Positions 7,673-15,617 are shown, counted from the stretch's first letter. The stretch: 19,583 bases of DNA from Anaerolineae bacterium (GCA_020433835.1 JAGRBY010000063.1:1-19583); one strand, 5' to 3'. Program-made: numbers and translations. The notes: generated by a model not told the origin, from the sequence alone.

Positions 7673-9202
7673 ATGAAACGACTTCAAATTGTTCGCATTG
7701 GACAAGTTATTGGCACAGGCTTTGGTATTATTTTGTGCTTGGCTTTGCTCACCGGCTTGTTAGGCCGAATAGCTTACGATGTGAGCGTTTGGCAGCGCGA
7801 AACGATTAAAACGCGCAGTACGGTTGATCGATTAACTTTGGAACTGGAGTTAATCTCCATCCGGCGGACCGACGCCTTGCGCCGCTACCTCGACTCGGGA
7901 GACGTAACCCTGCTGGCCAGCTATCAAACCTTTCAACTGGCTTATGCCGATATTTCGTCGCGCTTGGAAGATGTCATCCACACCTCAGAAGAATTAAACG
8001 CCCTTGATGCGGTCAAACAAACCGAAGAAACGTTTAGTGACAAAGAGCGTGAAATCCTGCACCTTTATCAGGATGGATTTGATGAGTCGGCCCGTTTTTT
8101 ATGGGACACGGAAGGGGTAAAGGCCCAAGATGAACTGCTTAAAACTATCGAACGGCTGCGGCTGGCGCAAGGCAATACCAGCGCCGCTATTCTACGCCAG
8201 GCGGAAAAGCAAGAAGGGCTGGTTGTAAACGCGGTTACGGTTTTTGTACCACTCATGCTTATTGGGGGATTGGTCATCGGTTACATTATTACCCAAAAGA
8301 TTACCAATCCCCTTTCCGATTTAATCAGGCATGTGGACCGCATTGGCACCGATCTTACCCGGCGGGTGAATCCGGCCGGCCCGAAAGAGATTGCCTTTTT
8401 GGGCGAAACCATCAACGGCATGGCCCAAAATTTGTTTAGCTCCCGGCAGTCGCTTCAGGAATACAAAGATCGCCTGGAGCAGGAATTGCAGTTGGCCAGC
8501 CAGATACAAGCCAGCTTTTTACCCACCCAACTGCCGCAGTCACCCCGGTTAGAGTTAGCGGTTTATTGGCAGCCTGCCCGCGAGGTGGCCGGTGATTTTT
8601 ACGCTTACATCGAGCTGGATGACGGCAAACGGGGCATCGCTATCGGCGATGTCAGCGGTAAAGGCGCACCGGCCGCCATGACCGGCACCCTGGCCGAAGG
8701 GCTGCTGGAAGTATACGCTCCGTTTCATATTCGCCCCGAAACGCTGCTCGATACGCTCAATAAAGACCTGGCCACCCGCCTGGCCCCCAACCATATGAAT
8801 GTCGCATGTTGCTATGCCATTCTGGATGACCATTTATCGCAGCTTACTGTAGCTAATGCTGGTCTTATTTACCCCTACCTGCGGCGTAATAACCACATCG
8901 AAGAGTTGGAAATCGGTGGGCTGCCGCTTGGCTCTACCAAAGATTATCAGTATCAATCTATTTCGGTGAATCTTGAGCCGGACGATTTGGTTATTTTCAG
9001 CAGCGACGGTCTGGTCGAAGCGATGAATGAGAAATCGGAGATGTTCGGTTTTGACCGTCTGCAGGCTGAACTACTCCGCTTGCCGTCCGGTGTTCCCGCC
9101 GACGTGGCTATTCAACAGTTGGTACAGGGCGTGATGGAATTTACAAACCAACGTGATCTCCAGGATGACCTAACAATCTTGGTGGCACGCGTGAGAGCCT
9201 AA
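7673..9202 (+). CDS. Membrane sensor PP2C/SpoIIE-type serine phosphatase with HAMP domain
   Basis: The 509-residue protein resembles RsbU/SpoIIE phosphatases, which dephosphorylate Ser/Thr on anti-sigma-antagonist (STAS) proteins. It has an N-terminal helix in the membrane (about 12-32), an external helical sensor region (about 35-185, four-helix-bundle-like by its heptad pattern), a second membrane helix (187-207), a HAMP linker starting at KITNPLSDL (209), the LASQIQASFLP helix (274-284) that precedes the phosphatase in this family, and the PP2C domain (about 290-508). Metal-binding motifs are GDFYAY (Asp308), GDVSGKG (Asp326), SSDGLVEA (Asp445) and DDLTILVAR (Asp498/499), all present. It lies 15 bp after the binding lipoprotein, probably in one transcript. 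No STAS or anti-sigma partner is in the window. Confidence 0.9.
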   Translation: MKRLQIVRIGQVIGTGFGIILCLALLTGLLGRIAYDVSVWQRETIKTRSTVDRLTLELELISIRRTDALRRYLDSGDVTLLASYQTFQLAYADISSRLEDVIHTSEELNALDAVKQTEETFSDKEREILHLYQDGFDESARFLWDTEGVKAQDELLKTIERLRLAQGNTSAAILRQAEKQEGLVVNAVTVFVPLMLIGGLVIGYIITQKITNPLSDLIRHVDRIGTDLTRRVNPAGPKEIAFLGETINGMAQNLFSSRQSLQEYKDRLEQELQLASQIQASFLPTQLPQSPRLELAVYWQPAREVAGDFYAYIELDDGKRGIAIGDVSGKGAPAAMTGTLAEGLLEVYAPFHIRPETLLDTLNKDLATRLAPNHMNVACCYAILDDHLSQLTVANAGLIYPYLRRNNHIEELEIGGLPLGSTKDYQYQSISVNLEPDDLVIFSSDGLVEAMNEKSEMFGFDRLQAELLRLPSGVPADVAIQQLVQGVMEFTNQRDLQDDLTILVARVRA

Positions 9203-9222
9203 AACATTAAGCGCTAAGCCGC

Positions 9223-9250
9223 TTGACAAAATTTATGCAATCGGTAAACT
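9223..9250 (+). promoter_or_regulatory. Sigma-70 promoter of the DsbA-like selenoprotein gene
   Basis: A perfect -35 TTGACA (9223-9228) and a -10 TAAACT (9245-9250) are separated by 16 bases. An AGGAAA ribosome site lies shortly before the ATG at 9288. The gene therefore has its own promoter. A small hairpin (AAGCG 9209-9213 with CGCTT 9220-9224) overlaps the -35 box and lacks a T-run. Confidence 0.7.
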
Positions 9251-9287
9251 TCTTAAACATTGTAAGATTAATAACAGGAAACAATTT

Positions 9288-10151
9288 ATGGATGATTTTC
9301 AACAAGAAACACCCTCTGTACCTCCGCCACCGTCTACGCCACCGCAAACCGTTAGCCCGGTCTATTTTGGCATGGCGTTAGCGATTGCCTTTGCCGTGGG
9401 CTTGTTTGTAGGGCTAACCGGTCGACCGTTGGTTATCCGCGACGTGCCGGTTCAAGTCGTAGTCACCGTTGTCCCTAATTCCGACAGCAGTGCGGTGGCA
9501 CAAGCACCGGCATCGTCTGCCGTGGCGGATAACGACAGCGCAGCCAACCAAACCACCGTTCAGGAGGCTGATGAGGCTGCCGGCGACGGCACCGCTACTC
9601 CCACGCTGATGGAGTTTGTTATGGCCGACGCCCGCCACATTCAAGGCGATCCCAATGCGCCGATTACGATGGTAGAATACAGCGACTTTAAATGAGCTTT
9701 CTGCGGGCGTTTCGCCACCGACTCGTTGAGTCGGATTCGAGAAGAATACGTAGAAACCGGTAAGGTCAAATTTGTTTACAAACATTTCGCTATATTAGGG
9801 CCGGAATCAAGCCGAGCGGCAGAGGCCAGCGAGTGCGCCGCCGAGCAAGAGGCCTTCTGGCCATTTCACGATCGGGTTTTTGCTGACCAAGCGGAAACCC
9901 ACAGTACGCTTAACCAGGAAAAGCTGGTAAGTTTGGCCAATGAGTTAGATCTGGACACGTCGGCTTTTCAAGATTGCTTATCGTCAGGCCGCTACAGCCT
10001 GCAAATATCAAAAGAGTCACAAACGGTTCAGGCCTTAGGGCTACGGGGTACGCCGGGCTTTTTAATTAACGGTTTGTTTATTAACGGCGCGCAACCGTTT
10101 GATGTTTTTCAAGGTATTATTGATGAGCAGTTGACCGCCGAAACCAACTAA
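9288..10151 (+). CDS. Membrane-anchored DsbA-like thioredoxin-fold protein, probable selenoprotein (UxxC)
   Basis: Read through the single in-frame TGA at 9693-9695, the gene encodes 287 residues. It has a short Pro-rich cytoplasmic start, one membrane helix (about 23-45), a Ser/Thr/Ala-rich external linker (about 62-105) and a DsbA-family thioredoxin domain (about 108-285). HIQGDPNAPITMVEYSDFK (117-135) is the standard lead-in to the CxxC active site. The next codons read UGA-Ala-Phe-Cys (136-139) and then GRFATDSL, so UGA replaces exactly the first, nucleophilic cysteine. The cis-Pro loop RGTPGFLING (Pro256) is intact. Downstream coding is undamaged, with no frameshift. A SECIS-like hairpin follows the UGA. 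Such proteins oxidise or isomerise thiols outside the membrane. Alternatives are a point nonsense mutation or a sequencing error. The neighbour is a DUF3105 membrane protein. Confidence 0.8.
9693..9695 (+). other. In-frame UGA, probable selenocysteine codon (Sec136)
   Basis: The TGA replaces the first Cys codon of the CxxC motif, while the second Cys (TGC, 9702-9704) is kept. The coding frame is the same before and after it: codons from 9288 and those continuing to the TAA at 10149-10151 are in phase. A single TGA at the redox position is the usual signature of selenocysteine. Confidence 0.75.
9710..9742 (+). promoter_or_regulatory. Bacterial SECIS-like stem-loop downstream of the UGA
   Basis: The upper stem CCGACTC (9718-9724) pairs perfectly with GAGTCGG (9728-9734) around a GTT loop. 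The loop starts with G and contains GU, as SelB-binding loops do. Below it is a symmetric 3x3 internal loop (9715-9717 and 9735-9737) and a 5-bp lower stem (9710-9714 with 9738-9742, one G:U pair). The apical loop begins 29 nt after the UGA, which falls inside the roughly 16-37 nt spacing I recall for bacterial SECIS elements. The element lies within the coding region, as bacterial SECIS elements do. Confidence 0.7.
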
Positions 10152-10186
10152 GGAATGAGAATTAATTAACTTACCTAATTCTGTCG

Positions 10187-10266
10187 GGTAATTTGTAATT
10201 GGTAACTGGTAATTGGAGACTGGAGATTGAATAACCACTTACCAATACCTATTTGCCAATTACCTA
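10187..10266. repeat. Interspersed inverted repeat (GGTAATTGG family)
   Basis: The 166-bp gap between the DsbA-like and DUF3105 genes holds several degenerate GGTAATTGG-type units on the left (10187-10215) and their reverse complement, such as CCAATTACC (10256-10264), on the right. The arms are imperfect. This looks like a multi-copy palindromic spacer element, not a terminator. Confidence 0.7.
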
Positions 10267-10317
10267 AATGCAAATACGGAAGTTATTGTATTCACGATCC
10301 TGAATTGAGGAGAAGTT

Positions 10318-10950
10318 ATGGGCAAAAAATCGACCCGCCTGCCCAAAAGTAAAAAAACGAGCCAAGCCAGTGGACAACAAAAAAGCAAAATGAATTATGC
10401 CTGGTTTGCCATTGGCGGCGTAGTGATTGCCCTCGTGGTTATCGGCCTGTTTTATCTGGGCTATAACGGACAAGCCATAGCTAACAGCGGCATTGAAGGG
10501 TTAGAGATTTTCCCCGACCCCGGCCAGGGTCACGTCGATGGGGATATCGACTACAACGAAGTTATACCGGTTGGCGGTCCACATAACCCGGTGTGGCAGT
10601 TGTGCGGTATTTATGATGAGCCGGTACGGCCTGAAAACGCCATCCATTCGATGGAGCATGGGGCCGTATGGTTAACCTACCAACCGAATTTGTCGAGCGA
10701 AGCTGTGGAATATCTGCGGAATGTGGTTCGCCAACAACGCTCTGATCACGGCGAAGCGATGGTCATCCTCTCGCCGGAACCGGATTTGGAGTCACCTTTG
10801 GTCGCCACCGCCTGGCGTGTTCAACTGGCGCTGGATGATGTTTTCGACGAGCGGCTGGAAGACTTTCTCGACCGCTACCAGCGCGGACCGTTCTACCCCG
10901 AACCGGGTGCCAACTGCACCTTCGGCGGTATTGGCGAACCGACGCTGTAG
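10318..10950 (+). CDS. DUF3105 domain membrane protein
   Basis: The 210-residue protein has a lysine-rich cytoplasmic start (1-25), one membrane helix (about 27-49) and an external domain that matches DUF3105. The family signature is HNPVWQLCGIYDEPV (89-103) followed by ENAIHSMEHGAVWLTY (106-121), containing Cys96, His110 and His114. A second cysteine is in GANCTFGG (Cys200). These conserved Cys/His residues suggest metal binding or a disulfide, but the function of the family is not established. AGGAGA lies close before the ATG. The gene follows the DsbA-like selenoprotein on the same strand, so the Cys pair could be a client of that enzyme. This is inference from position only. Its stop is 16 bp from the convergent ftsH stop. 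Confidence 0.85.
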   Translation: MGKKSTRLPKSKKTSQASGQQKSKMNYAWFAIGGVVIALVVIGLFYLGYNGQAIANSGIEGLEIFPDPGQGHVDGDIDYNEVIPVGGPHNPVWQLCGIYDEPVRPENAIHSMEHGAVWLTYQPNLSSEAVEYLRNVVRQQRSDHGEAMVILSPEPDLESPLVATAWRVQLALDDVFDERLEDFLDRYQRGPFYPEPGANCTFGGIGEPTL

Positions 10951-10966
10951 TTTTAAGAGCGCTAGT

Positions 10967-12862
10967 TTAGGAGGCCATCAACTGCTCAAACTGGGGGCGG
11001 TTGATGGTTTCCTCTTTAAGCAAAGCCTCGGCTAAGGCATCAAGCTTAGAGCGCTGCTCGGTAAGAATGATCTTGGCTTGCTCATAGGCCGCATGGATAA
11101 TGTGATCCATCTCCTGGTCGATGGCCTGAGCCTTTTCCTCACTGTAATCGCGCGTTTCGCCCAAACTGCCTAAAAAGGGATTGCCCTGTTCTTCGCCAAA
11201 GGTGCGCATCCCCAAATTTTTACTAAAGCCCAAACGGGTGACCATCGCGCGAGCCAGGCGGGTGGCGCGTTCCAGATCGTTCGATGCACCGGTGGTAATG
11301 CGTTCAAAGACAATCTCTTCAGCCGCGCGACCACCCAATAAGCTCACAATTTCGCTAACAAAAGCCTCGCGGCTGCGTAGTTGACGGTTGTTTTCCGGCA
11401 GCGGCATGGTATAACCCAACGCCATCCCCCGCGAAATGATGCTGACTTTGTGAACCGGGTCGCTTTCTTCGGTATGATGCATAACCACGGCATGTCCGGC
11501 CTCATGATAGGCGATGACCTTGCGTTCGTCTTTTGAGAGAAAATTTCCTTTGCGTTCAGGGCCGGCGATAATGCGCTCGATGGCATCCTGAAACTCTAAC
11601 TCGCCAATGGTTGTTCGGTTGCGACGCGCGGCCAGAATGGCGGCCTCGTTCGCCAAGTTCTCTAAGTCGGCTCCGGCAAAACCGGGGGTTAACTTGGCCA
11701 GATCAGAGAGCGATATACCGTCGGCTAAGGGTTTGCCGCGCGTGTGGACTTTAAGAATAGCTTGACGGGCTTCGACATCCGGCAAATCAAGAATAATCTT
11801 GCGGTCGAAGCGGCCGGGTCGCAGCAGGGCCGGGTCGAGAATATCAGGCCGGTTGGTGGCGGCGACCACAATAACATTGGTATCGGTATCGAAACCATCC
11901 ATTGCAACAAGAATTTGGTTTAGCGTTTGCTCTCGCTCATCGTTCCCACCACCCAAACCGGCTCCCCGGCGTCGGCCAACCGCATCGATCTCGTCGATGA
12001 AGACCACAGCCGGCGATTGCTCCTTGGCTTTCTTAAAGAGGTCACGCACACGCGCTGCGCCGACCCCCACAAACATCTCGACAAATTCAGAGCCGGAAAT
12101 ATGAAAAAAGGGTACACCAGCTTCACCAGCCACCGCTTTCGCCATCAAGGTTTTACCGGTACCGGGCGGGCCGGCCATCAAAACGCCACGCGGCACCCGT
12201 GCGCCCAGCTTCAAAAACTTTTCCGCTTCTTTGAGAAACTCAACCACTTCTTGCAGTTCAAATTTAGCCTGCTCGGCTCCGGCTACGTCTTCAAACGTTA
12301 CCAGCGGGCGTTCGGCAGTGTTTTCGGTTTCCTTAGCGTTAGCCGAAACCATACGGGCATTGCTGCGGCCAATCTGACCAGGAAAACCGCCACCCATCCC
12401 CATACCACCGCCACCGCGCTGCACCTGTCGAACGGCCATCACCACAAAAAAACCGATGAGAATCAAGGGGATCATCGTGATGATTAAACCAAGATAACTG
12501 GCAGAGCCACCCCGGCTATCTTCAACGACACTGGGAATTGATTTTAACGTTTCGGGGGAGATACCCAGTAGTTGAAATGACTCAAAAGCACTCACGCTCG
12601 ACTCTTTGCGAGCACTAAGCCGTTTGCCATCAACGGTTTCTGCCGTAATAAGGTCACCGCGAATGGTTAAACTTTTGATCGCGTTATCTTCAATCATCGT
12701 CGCCAGTGCCGGTAAGGTAGAGGGTTCGGCTCTCACGGCGGATCGTTCGCTGAGTAATATCAGCCCCATTGTGGTTACGACTAAAACACTAATGATGATC
12801 ACAATCAAACGCCAACGGCTTGGCTTTTCTTTGTTCTCCTCCAGGCGGTCATCACTTTTCAC
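10967..12862 (-). CDS. ftsH: ATP-dependent zinc metalloprotease FtsH
   Basis: FtsH is a hexameric membrane AAA+ protease that degrades misfolded membrane proteins and short-lived regulators. The 631 residues show a first membrane helix (about 17-38), an external segment, a second membrane helix (about 122-145) and a Gly-rich linker. The AAA+ module follows with Walker A GPPGTGKT (231-238), Walker B VVFIDEID (286-293) and the second region of homology (RPGRFDR, 348-354). The zinc-protease domain carries HEAGH (453-457) and the third zinc ligand Asp529 in ASNDLERAT. The length is normal. Translation starts at a GTG (12862-12860) with GGAG six bases upstream. The gene is monocistronic here and converges on the DUF3105 gene with only 16 bp between stops and no obvious terminator. 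Confidence 0.98.
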   Translation of the reverse strand: MKSDDRLEENKEKPSRWRLIVIIISVLVVTTMGLILLSERSAVRAEPSTLPALATMIEDNAIKSLTIRGDLITAETVDGKRLSARKESSVSAFESFQLLGISPETLKSIPSVVEDSRGGSASYLGLIITMIPLILIGFFVVMAVRQVQRGGGGMGMGGGFPGQIGRSNARMVSANAKETENTAERPLVTFEDVAGAEQAKFELQEVVEFLKEAEKFLKLGARVPRGVLMAGPPGTGKTLMAKAVAGEAGVPFFHISGSEFVEMFVGVGAARVRDLFKKAKEQSPAVVFIDEIDAVGRRRGAGLGGGNDEREQTLNQILVAMDGFDTDTNVIVVAATNRPDILDPALLRPGRFDRKIILDLPDVEARQAILKVHTRGKPLADGISLSDLAKLTPGFAGADLENLANEAAILAARRNRTTIGELEFQDAIERIIAGPERKGNFLSKDERKVIAYHEAGHAVVMHHTEESDPVHKVSIISRGMALGYTMPLPENNRQLRSREAFVSEIVSLLGGRAAEEIVFERITTGASNDLERATRLARAMVTRLGFSKNLGMRTFGEEQGNPFLGSLGETRDYSEEKAQAIDQEMDHIIHAAYEQAKIILTEQRSKLDALAEALLKEETINRPQFEQLMAS

Positions 12863-12934
12863 AGGTCACTCCAAGAATTAATGGTTTGTTGTTTATCAAG
12901 CGGTATAAGCAGCGATGTAGACACGCATACAGTG

Positions 12935-12954
12935 TTGGCCATCGTTCCGGCCAA
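12935..12954. other. Small hairpin upstream of ftsH
   Basis: TTGGCC (12935-12940) and GGCCAA (12949-12954) can pair around an 8-nt loop. The site lies about 75-90 bp before the ftsH start and could be an operator half-site pair or nothing. No confident promoter was found for ftsH in the 439-bp gap 12863-13301. Confidence 0.3.
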
Positions 12955-13118
12955 GGATGGTCTGCAAAATCGGTTTTTGGGATAGTCGATGGAACGTGAG
13001 AGAAGCGTATCAACGGTACAGCTTATAGTATTATTGCAGAGGAAGGCTATTTTGTGAAATTAGCGGGGGTAATACCAAAAATTCTCGTAACACCTCAGCC
13101 AATCGATGTCACCATGAG

Positions 13119-13235
13119 TAGGCTAAGGCGAAGGCTGAGGCTAAGCAGGCAAATTCAGGGTGAGCCGCCACACTCTCAAAGAAATCGGTGCGTTTTCTTT
13201 GCTTTTTTCTTAGCCTTCGCCTTAGTCTCAGCCTG
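13119..13235. repeat. Interspersed inverted repeat (GGCTAAGGCGAAGG family)
   Basis: A unit rich in CTAAGGCGAAGGCT (13119-13145) is followed by a reverse-complement unit containing AGCCTTCGCCTTAG (13209-13235). The shared 14-bp core is exact. The same family recurs at 18519-18543. The element fills much of the 12863-13301 gap upstream of ftsH and downstream of the dioxygenase-like gene. A 60-codon ORF across it is an artefact of the repeat. Confidence 0.75.
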
Positions 13236-13301
13236 ATTTACGCCAAGTTGTCTTGTGGCTGAGTAATTACAAATTCTTCAGGAAAGGCAATACCTATGAA
13301 C

Positions 13302-14186
13302 CTATAACTCCATGTTTAAGATAATGTCATGCTGCCCAACTAAGATTGCGTTACCATTGGCATCTTGCCCCGGTTCTAGGTGCATCACCAAATGCTCATT
13401 TTCACTGCCACCGTCTAAAAAGACACCATCGGCGGCTAACGTAGGGTCGCCATCGAAATAAATTTGCGAGGTTAGCAGTTCTTGGTCACCCTGCTTTATT
13501 TTGATATGGATATGGCGCGGTCGCGGTTCGTAATGACCGGGCAGAATGGTGCGGAAGGCATAACGACCGTCGGCTCCGGTTGTGGCTTCGCCGTAGAACT
13601 GAAAATTGCGATCCCGCTGCTCGGTGCCGGGATCGTTGGGGTGAAGATAGACACCGTTGTCATCGGTCTGCCAAATTTCAACCGTTAAGCCTTTTATAGG
13701 TGTGCCGGTAGCATCATAGACAGTACCGGTGAATTCAATAACTTGACCGGCGGGCGAACCGGATGCACCCGCCAACGCTGTCAAATCGTTATCTTGATCG
13801 GCCAATTTTTCGACGGGATAGTACGGCCCTTCCGTCTGAGCCGGAGTGAAATAGGTTGCGTCGATGGTTGCGATGGCGATAGGTTCGTCAGTAACGAGCG
13901 ACTCAACCTCCGCATCAGGCGGAGCCTCCTCAGAGGGCATCGCGGCAATTGCTTCTTCGGTTGCCACAATGGGGGTAGCGGTAGGATCGAGCGGAAGTGG
14001 GGTAACTGTTGGTTCTTCGGGCACAAGCATAGCTGTTGGTTCGACCGTGGCCTCAATTGGGGCTTCCGCTACCAGAGTAGCTGTATCTTCAACTGCTGTC
14101 GGGGGTGGGGCGGACGTACAGCCCATCAACCCCAGCATCAGAGTTGCAATAGCCAAACCCAACCAACCAAAACTATATTTCTTCAT
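13302..14186 (-). CDS. Intradiol ring-cleavage dioxygenase-like lipoprotein
   Basis: The 294-residue protein starts with a lipoprotein signal peptide (lipobox LMGC, Cys23). A Pro/Thr/Glu-rich linker (24-110) reaches the catalytic domain (about 112-294). That domain matches the protocatechuate 3,4-dioxygenase/catechol dioxygenase fold. TEGPYY (118-123) supplies the first tyrosine, then come VEIWQTDDNGVY (169-180) and FYGEATTGADGRYAF. The tract RTILPGHYEPRPRHIHIK (212-229) supplies Tyr219, His225 and His227, so all four non-haem iron ligands appear present. The Tyr-to-His spacing is shorter than in classical enzymes. The family opens catechol-type aromatic rings using O2; on the outer cell surface the substrate is unknown. 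A strong AGGAGG precedes the ATG. It follows the membrane-protein gene by 85 bp, probably in the same operon. Confidence 0.87.
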   Translation of the reverse strand: MKKYSFGWLGLAIATLMLGLMGCTSAPPPTAVEDTATLVAEAPIEATVEPTAMLVPEEPTVTPLPLDPTATPIVATEEAIAAMPSEEAPPDAEVESLVTDEPIAIATIDATYFTPAQTEGPYYPVEKLADQDNDLTALAGASGSPAGQVIEFTGTVYDATGTPIKGLTVEIWQTDDNGVYLHPNDPGTEQRDRNFQFYGEATTGADGRYAFRTILPGHYEPRPRHIHIKIKQGDQELLTSQIYFDGDPTLAADGVFLDGGSENEHLVMHLEPGQDANGNAILVGQHDIILNMEL

Positions 14187-14271
14187 ACATTCTCCTCCTT
14201 ATTCAAGACGCTGATCCATGCTGCATTCGACCCAAATAGGATCAAATACAGCGTGTATCATTGTCTCACTT

Positions 14272-14706
14272 CTAGCGCCGTTTCAGGCCGGGATGATAAT
14301 AAGTTGCTGCCAGAGCCAAAATTGCGGCCAAGGCGAGAATACCGGGAGCCAGCAGCGGGCTGGCTCCGCCGAGCGCCTCAAAAAATACCTGGCCGATGGT
14401 GGCGTTGGGTCGAATCTCCAATTCAAAAGCCAAATTATGCTCGATGTGTTCATAGACGCCGAAAACGCTCCCTAAGGCTACCAGCCCCATCACTACGCGT
14501 AAGGCAAGCAGGGTCGTTCGCTGCGGGGCGAAAAGCACGGCCCCAATCACAACGACACCCAGCCCAGACAACCCAAACGGGATCAACTGCACCACACTTT
14601 CCATATGATTGGTGAACCACAGTTCGACCACCGTGCCGGCAAAGATAAAGGCGGTTAAGCCCAACAAAAACAGCCGGAGTCGATCCAGAATGGTTTCTGC
14701 ACTCAT
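14272..14706 (-). CDS. Small integral membrane protein, function unknown
   Basis: The 144-residue protein has four hydrophobic helices (about 10-28, 40-60, 66-85 and 115-136) with short loops. I do not recognise a family with confidence. His33 and an HIEH tract near residue 87 lie at membrane edges and might bind metal or be incidental. Its ATG overlaps the stop of the upstream helix-hairpin-helix lipoprotein gene in the form ATGA, so the two are translationally coupled. The dioxygenase-like lipoprotein follows. The trio looks like a cell-envelope operon. Confidence 0.8.
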   Translation of the reverse strand: MSAETILDRLRLFLLGLTAFIFAGTVVELWFTNHMESVVQLIPFGLSGLGVVVIGAVLFAPQRTTLLALRVVMGLVALGSVFGVYEHIEHNLAFELEIRPNATIGQVFFEALGGASPLLAPGILALAAILALAATYYHPGLKRR

Positions 14707-15389
14707 TGGCTCACCAAGTAACTCTCGGCCACGGCAACTTCAGGGGCCGAAAGATGTTCGGACAGCGCCGCCAGAAAGGCTTCGTTCGAGCCAAATGGTC
14801 GGGTGGCCATCAGCTCATTAGCGAGAGCCTCATCAATGCCTGGAATCTGCTGCAAGGTAGCTGCGTCAGACTCGTCGACATCGACCGGGACAAAAACGTA
14901 CTGCTCATACTCGGCAACCTGGGCTTCATCGACATATTTGCCGATTTCACGACGAAACTGTTGGATACTGATGTAGGGCCGGTATTCCAAGAATTCGCGA
15001 ACCATGCGGTTGCTGAAATTGGGAATGGCGGCCAGGTACGCATCACCATCGGCCTCATTGAGATTCAGCTTGGTGTTGACGATGACTTCTGCCATCGGTT
15101 CTGCGGTGGCTTCAGCCACGATGACTTCCTCAGTAGGTGCCGGTTCGGTGGGGGGCGCTTCACTTACGGTTTCTTCGGTAGGCACCGCCGGTTCGACGAC
15201 TTCTTCGGTTGGGGCCGGTGCTTCGGCTGCGGGTTCTTCGGTCACAGGTGCTTCCTCAACCACGGGAGCGTTCGTCGGCTCGGCGGCGGTGGACGGAAGC
15301 GGGGTTGCGGTCGGTGGGACAGGTTCGCTGCTGCTGCAGGCCGCTAACGTGAGTGTCAACAGCATTATAATGAATATTCTTATTATCAT
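14703..15389 (-). CDS. Lipoprotein with two helix-hairpin-helix (ComEA-like) domains
   Basis: The 228-residue protein has a signal peptide with lipobox LAAC (Cys18). A long Pro/Glu/Thr/Ala-rich linker (19-105) with repeated PTEE units follows. Two helix-hairpin-helix domains come next. The first is at about 108-152 (LNLNEADGDAYLAAIPNFS) and the second at about 168-214 (VDVDESDAATLQQIPGI). In ComEA such domains bind DNA non-specifically outside the membrane; elsewhere they mediate protein contacts. The linker should hold the domains well away from the membrane. AAGGAG lies nine bases before the ATG. It is the first gene of a three-gene minus-strand operon. No other competence gene is nearby, so a role in DNA uptake is speculative. 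Confidence 0.87.
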   Translation of the reverse strand: MIIRIFIIMLLTLTLAACSSSEPVPPTATPLPSTAAEPTNAPVVEEAPVTEEPAAEAPAPTEEVVEPAVPTEETVSEAPPTEPAPTEEVIVAEATAEPMAEVIVNTKLNLNEADGDAYLAAIPNFSNRMVREFLEYRPYISIQQFRREIGKYVDEAQVAEYEQYVFVPVDVDESDAATLQQIPGIDEALANELMATRPFGSNEAFLAALSEHLSAPEVAVAESYLVSQ

Positions 15390-15435
15390 GGTCTTCTTCT
15401 CCTTATAAATTGTAAGATTTTATGACATGGTCACT

Positions 15436-15464
15436 ACTATAAAAGCGTATAAGGGACAGGTAAA
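15436..15464 (-). promoter_or_regulatory. Candidate sigma-70 promoter of the surface-lipoprotein operon
   Basis: Read on the minus strand, TTTACC (15464-15459) and TATAGT (15441-15436) are spaced by 17 bases. The start point would be near 15429, about 40 nt before the ATG at 15389. The -35 match is four of six. Confidence 0.45.
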
Positions 15465-15617
15465 TGTGTTCGGCCTTCCATAATATCCCTTATTACGCTA
15501 GAGCCGACTCCAGGAATCGGTCTATGCTAACAAAACTTTACTACCAGTTTCGCTGATGTTTGTGAAAAGTATTTAAGAAAAAGCTGAGAGGATGCTGAGG
15601 ATTTGAGAGTGGTTTGA

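Noticed and set aside
9706..9716. Small hairpin GGCG-TTT-CGCC as the SECIS element
   Set aside because: The loop has no G and begins only 14 nt after the UGA. The longer hairpin at 9710-9742 fits better, and the two are mutually exclusive.
9288..10151. Two separate genes, 9288-9695 and a TTG-started 9726-10151, or a plain pseudogene
   Set aside because: The break falls inside the thioredoxin fold at the catalytic motif, both parts are in the same frame, and no other damage is present. A selenocysteine codon explains it better, though a point mutation or read error is not excluded without reads.
13054..13236. 60-codon ORF upstream of ftsH
   Set aside because: It spans the GGCTAAGGCGAAGG repeat pair and has low-complexity Arg/Leu content from the repeat.
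14706..15347. 213-codon plus-strand ORF opposite the helix-hairpin-helix lipoprotein
   Set aside because: It is a shadow of the Pro/Glu/Thr-rich linker. The Gly/Arg/Phe-rich translation has no domain, while the minus-strand reading has a lipobox and HhH motifs.
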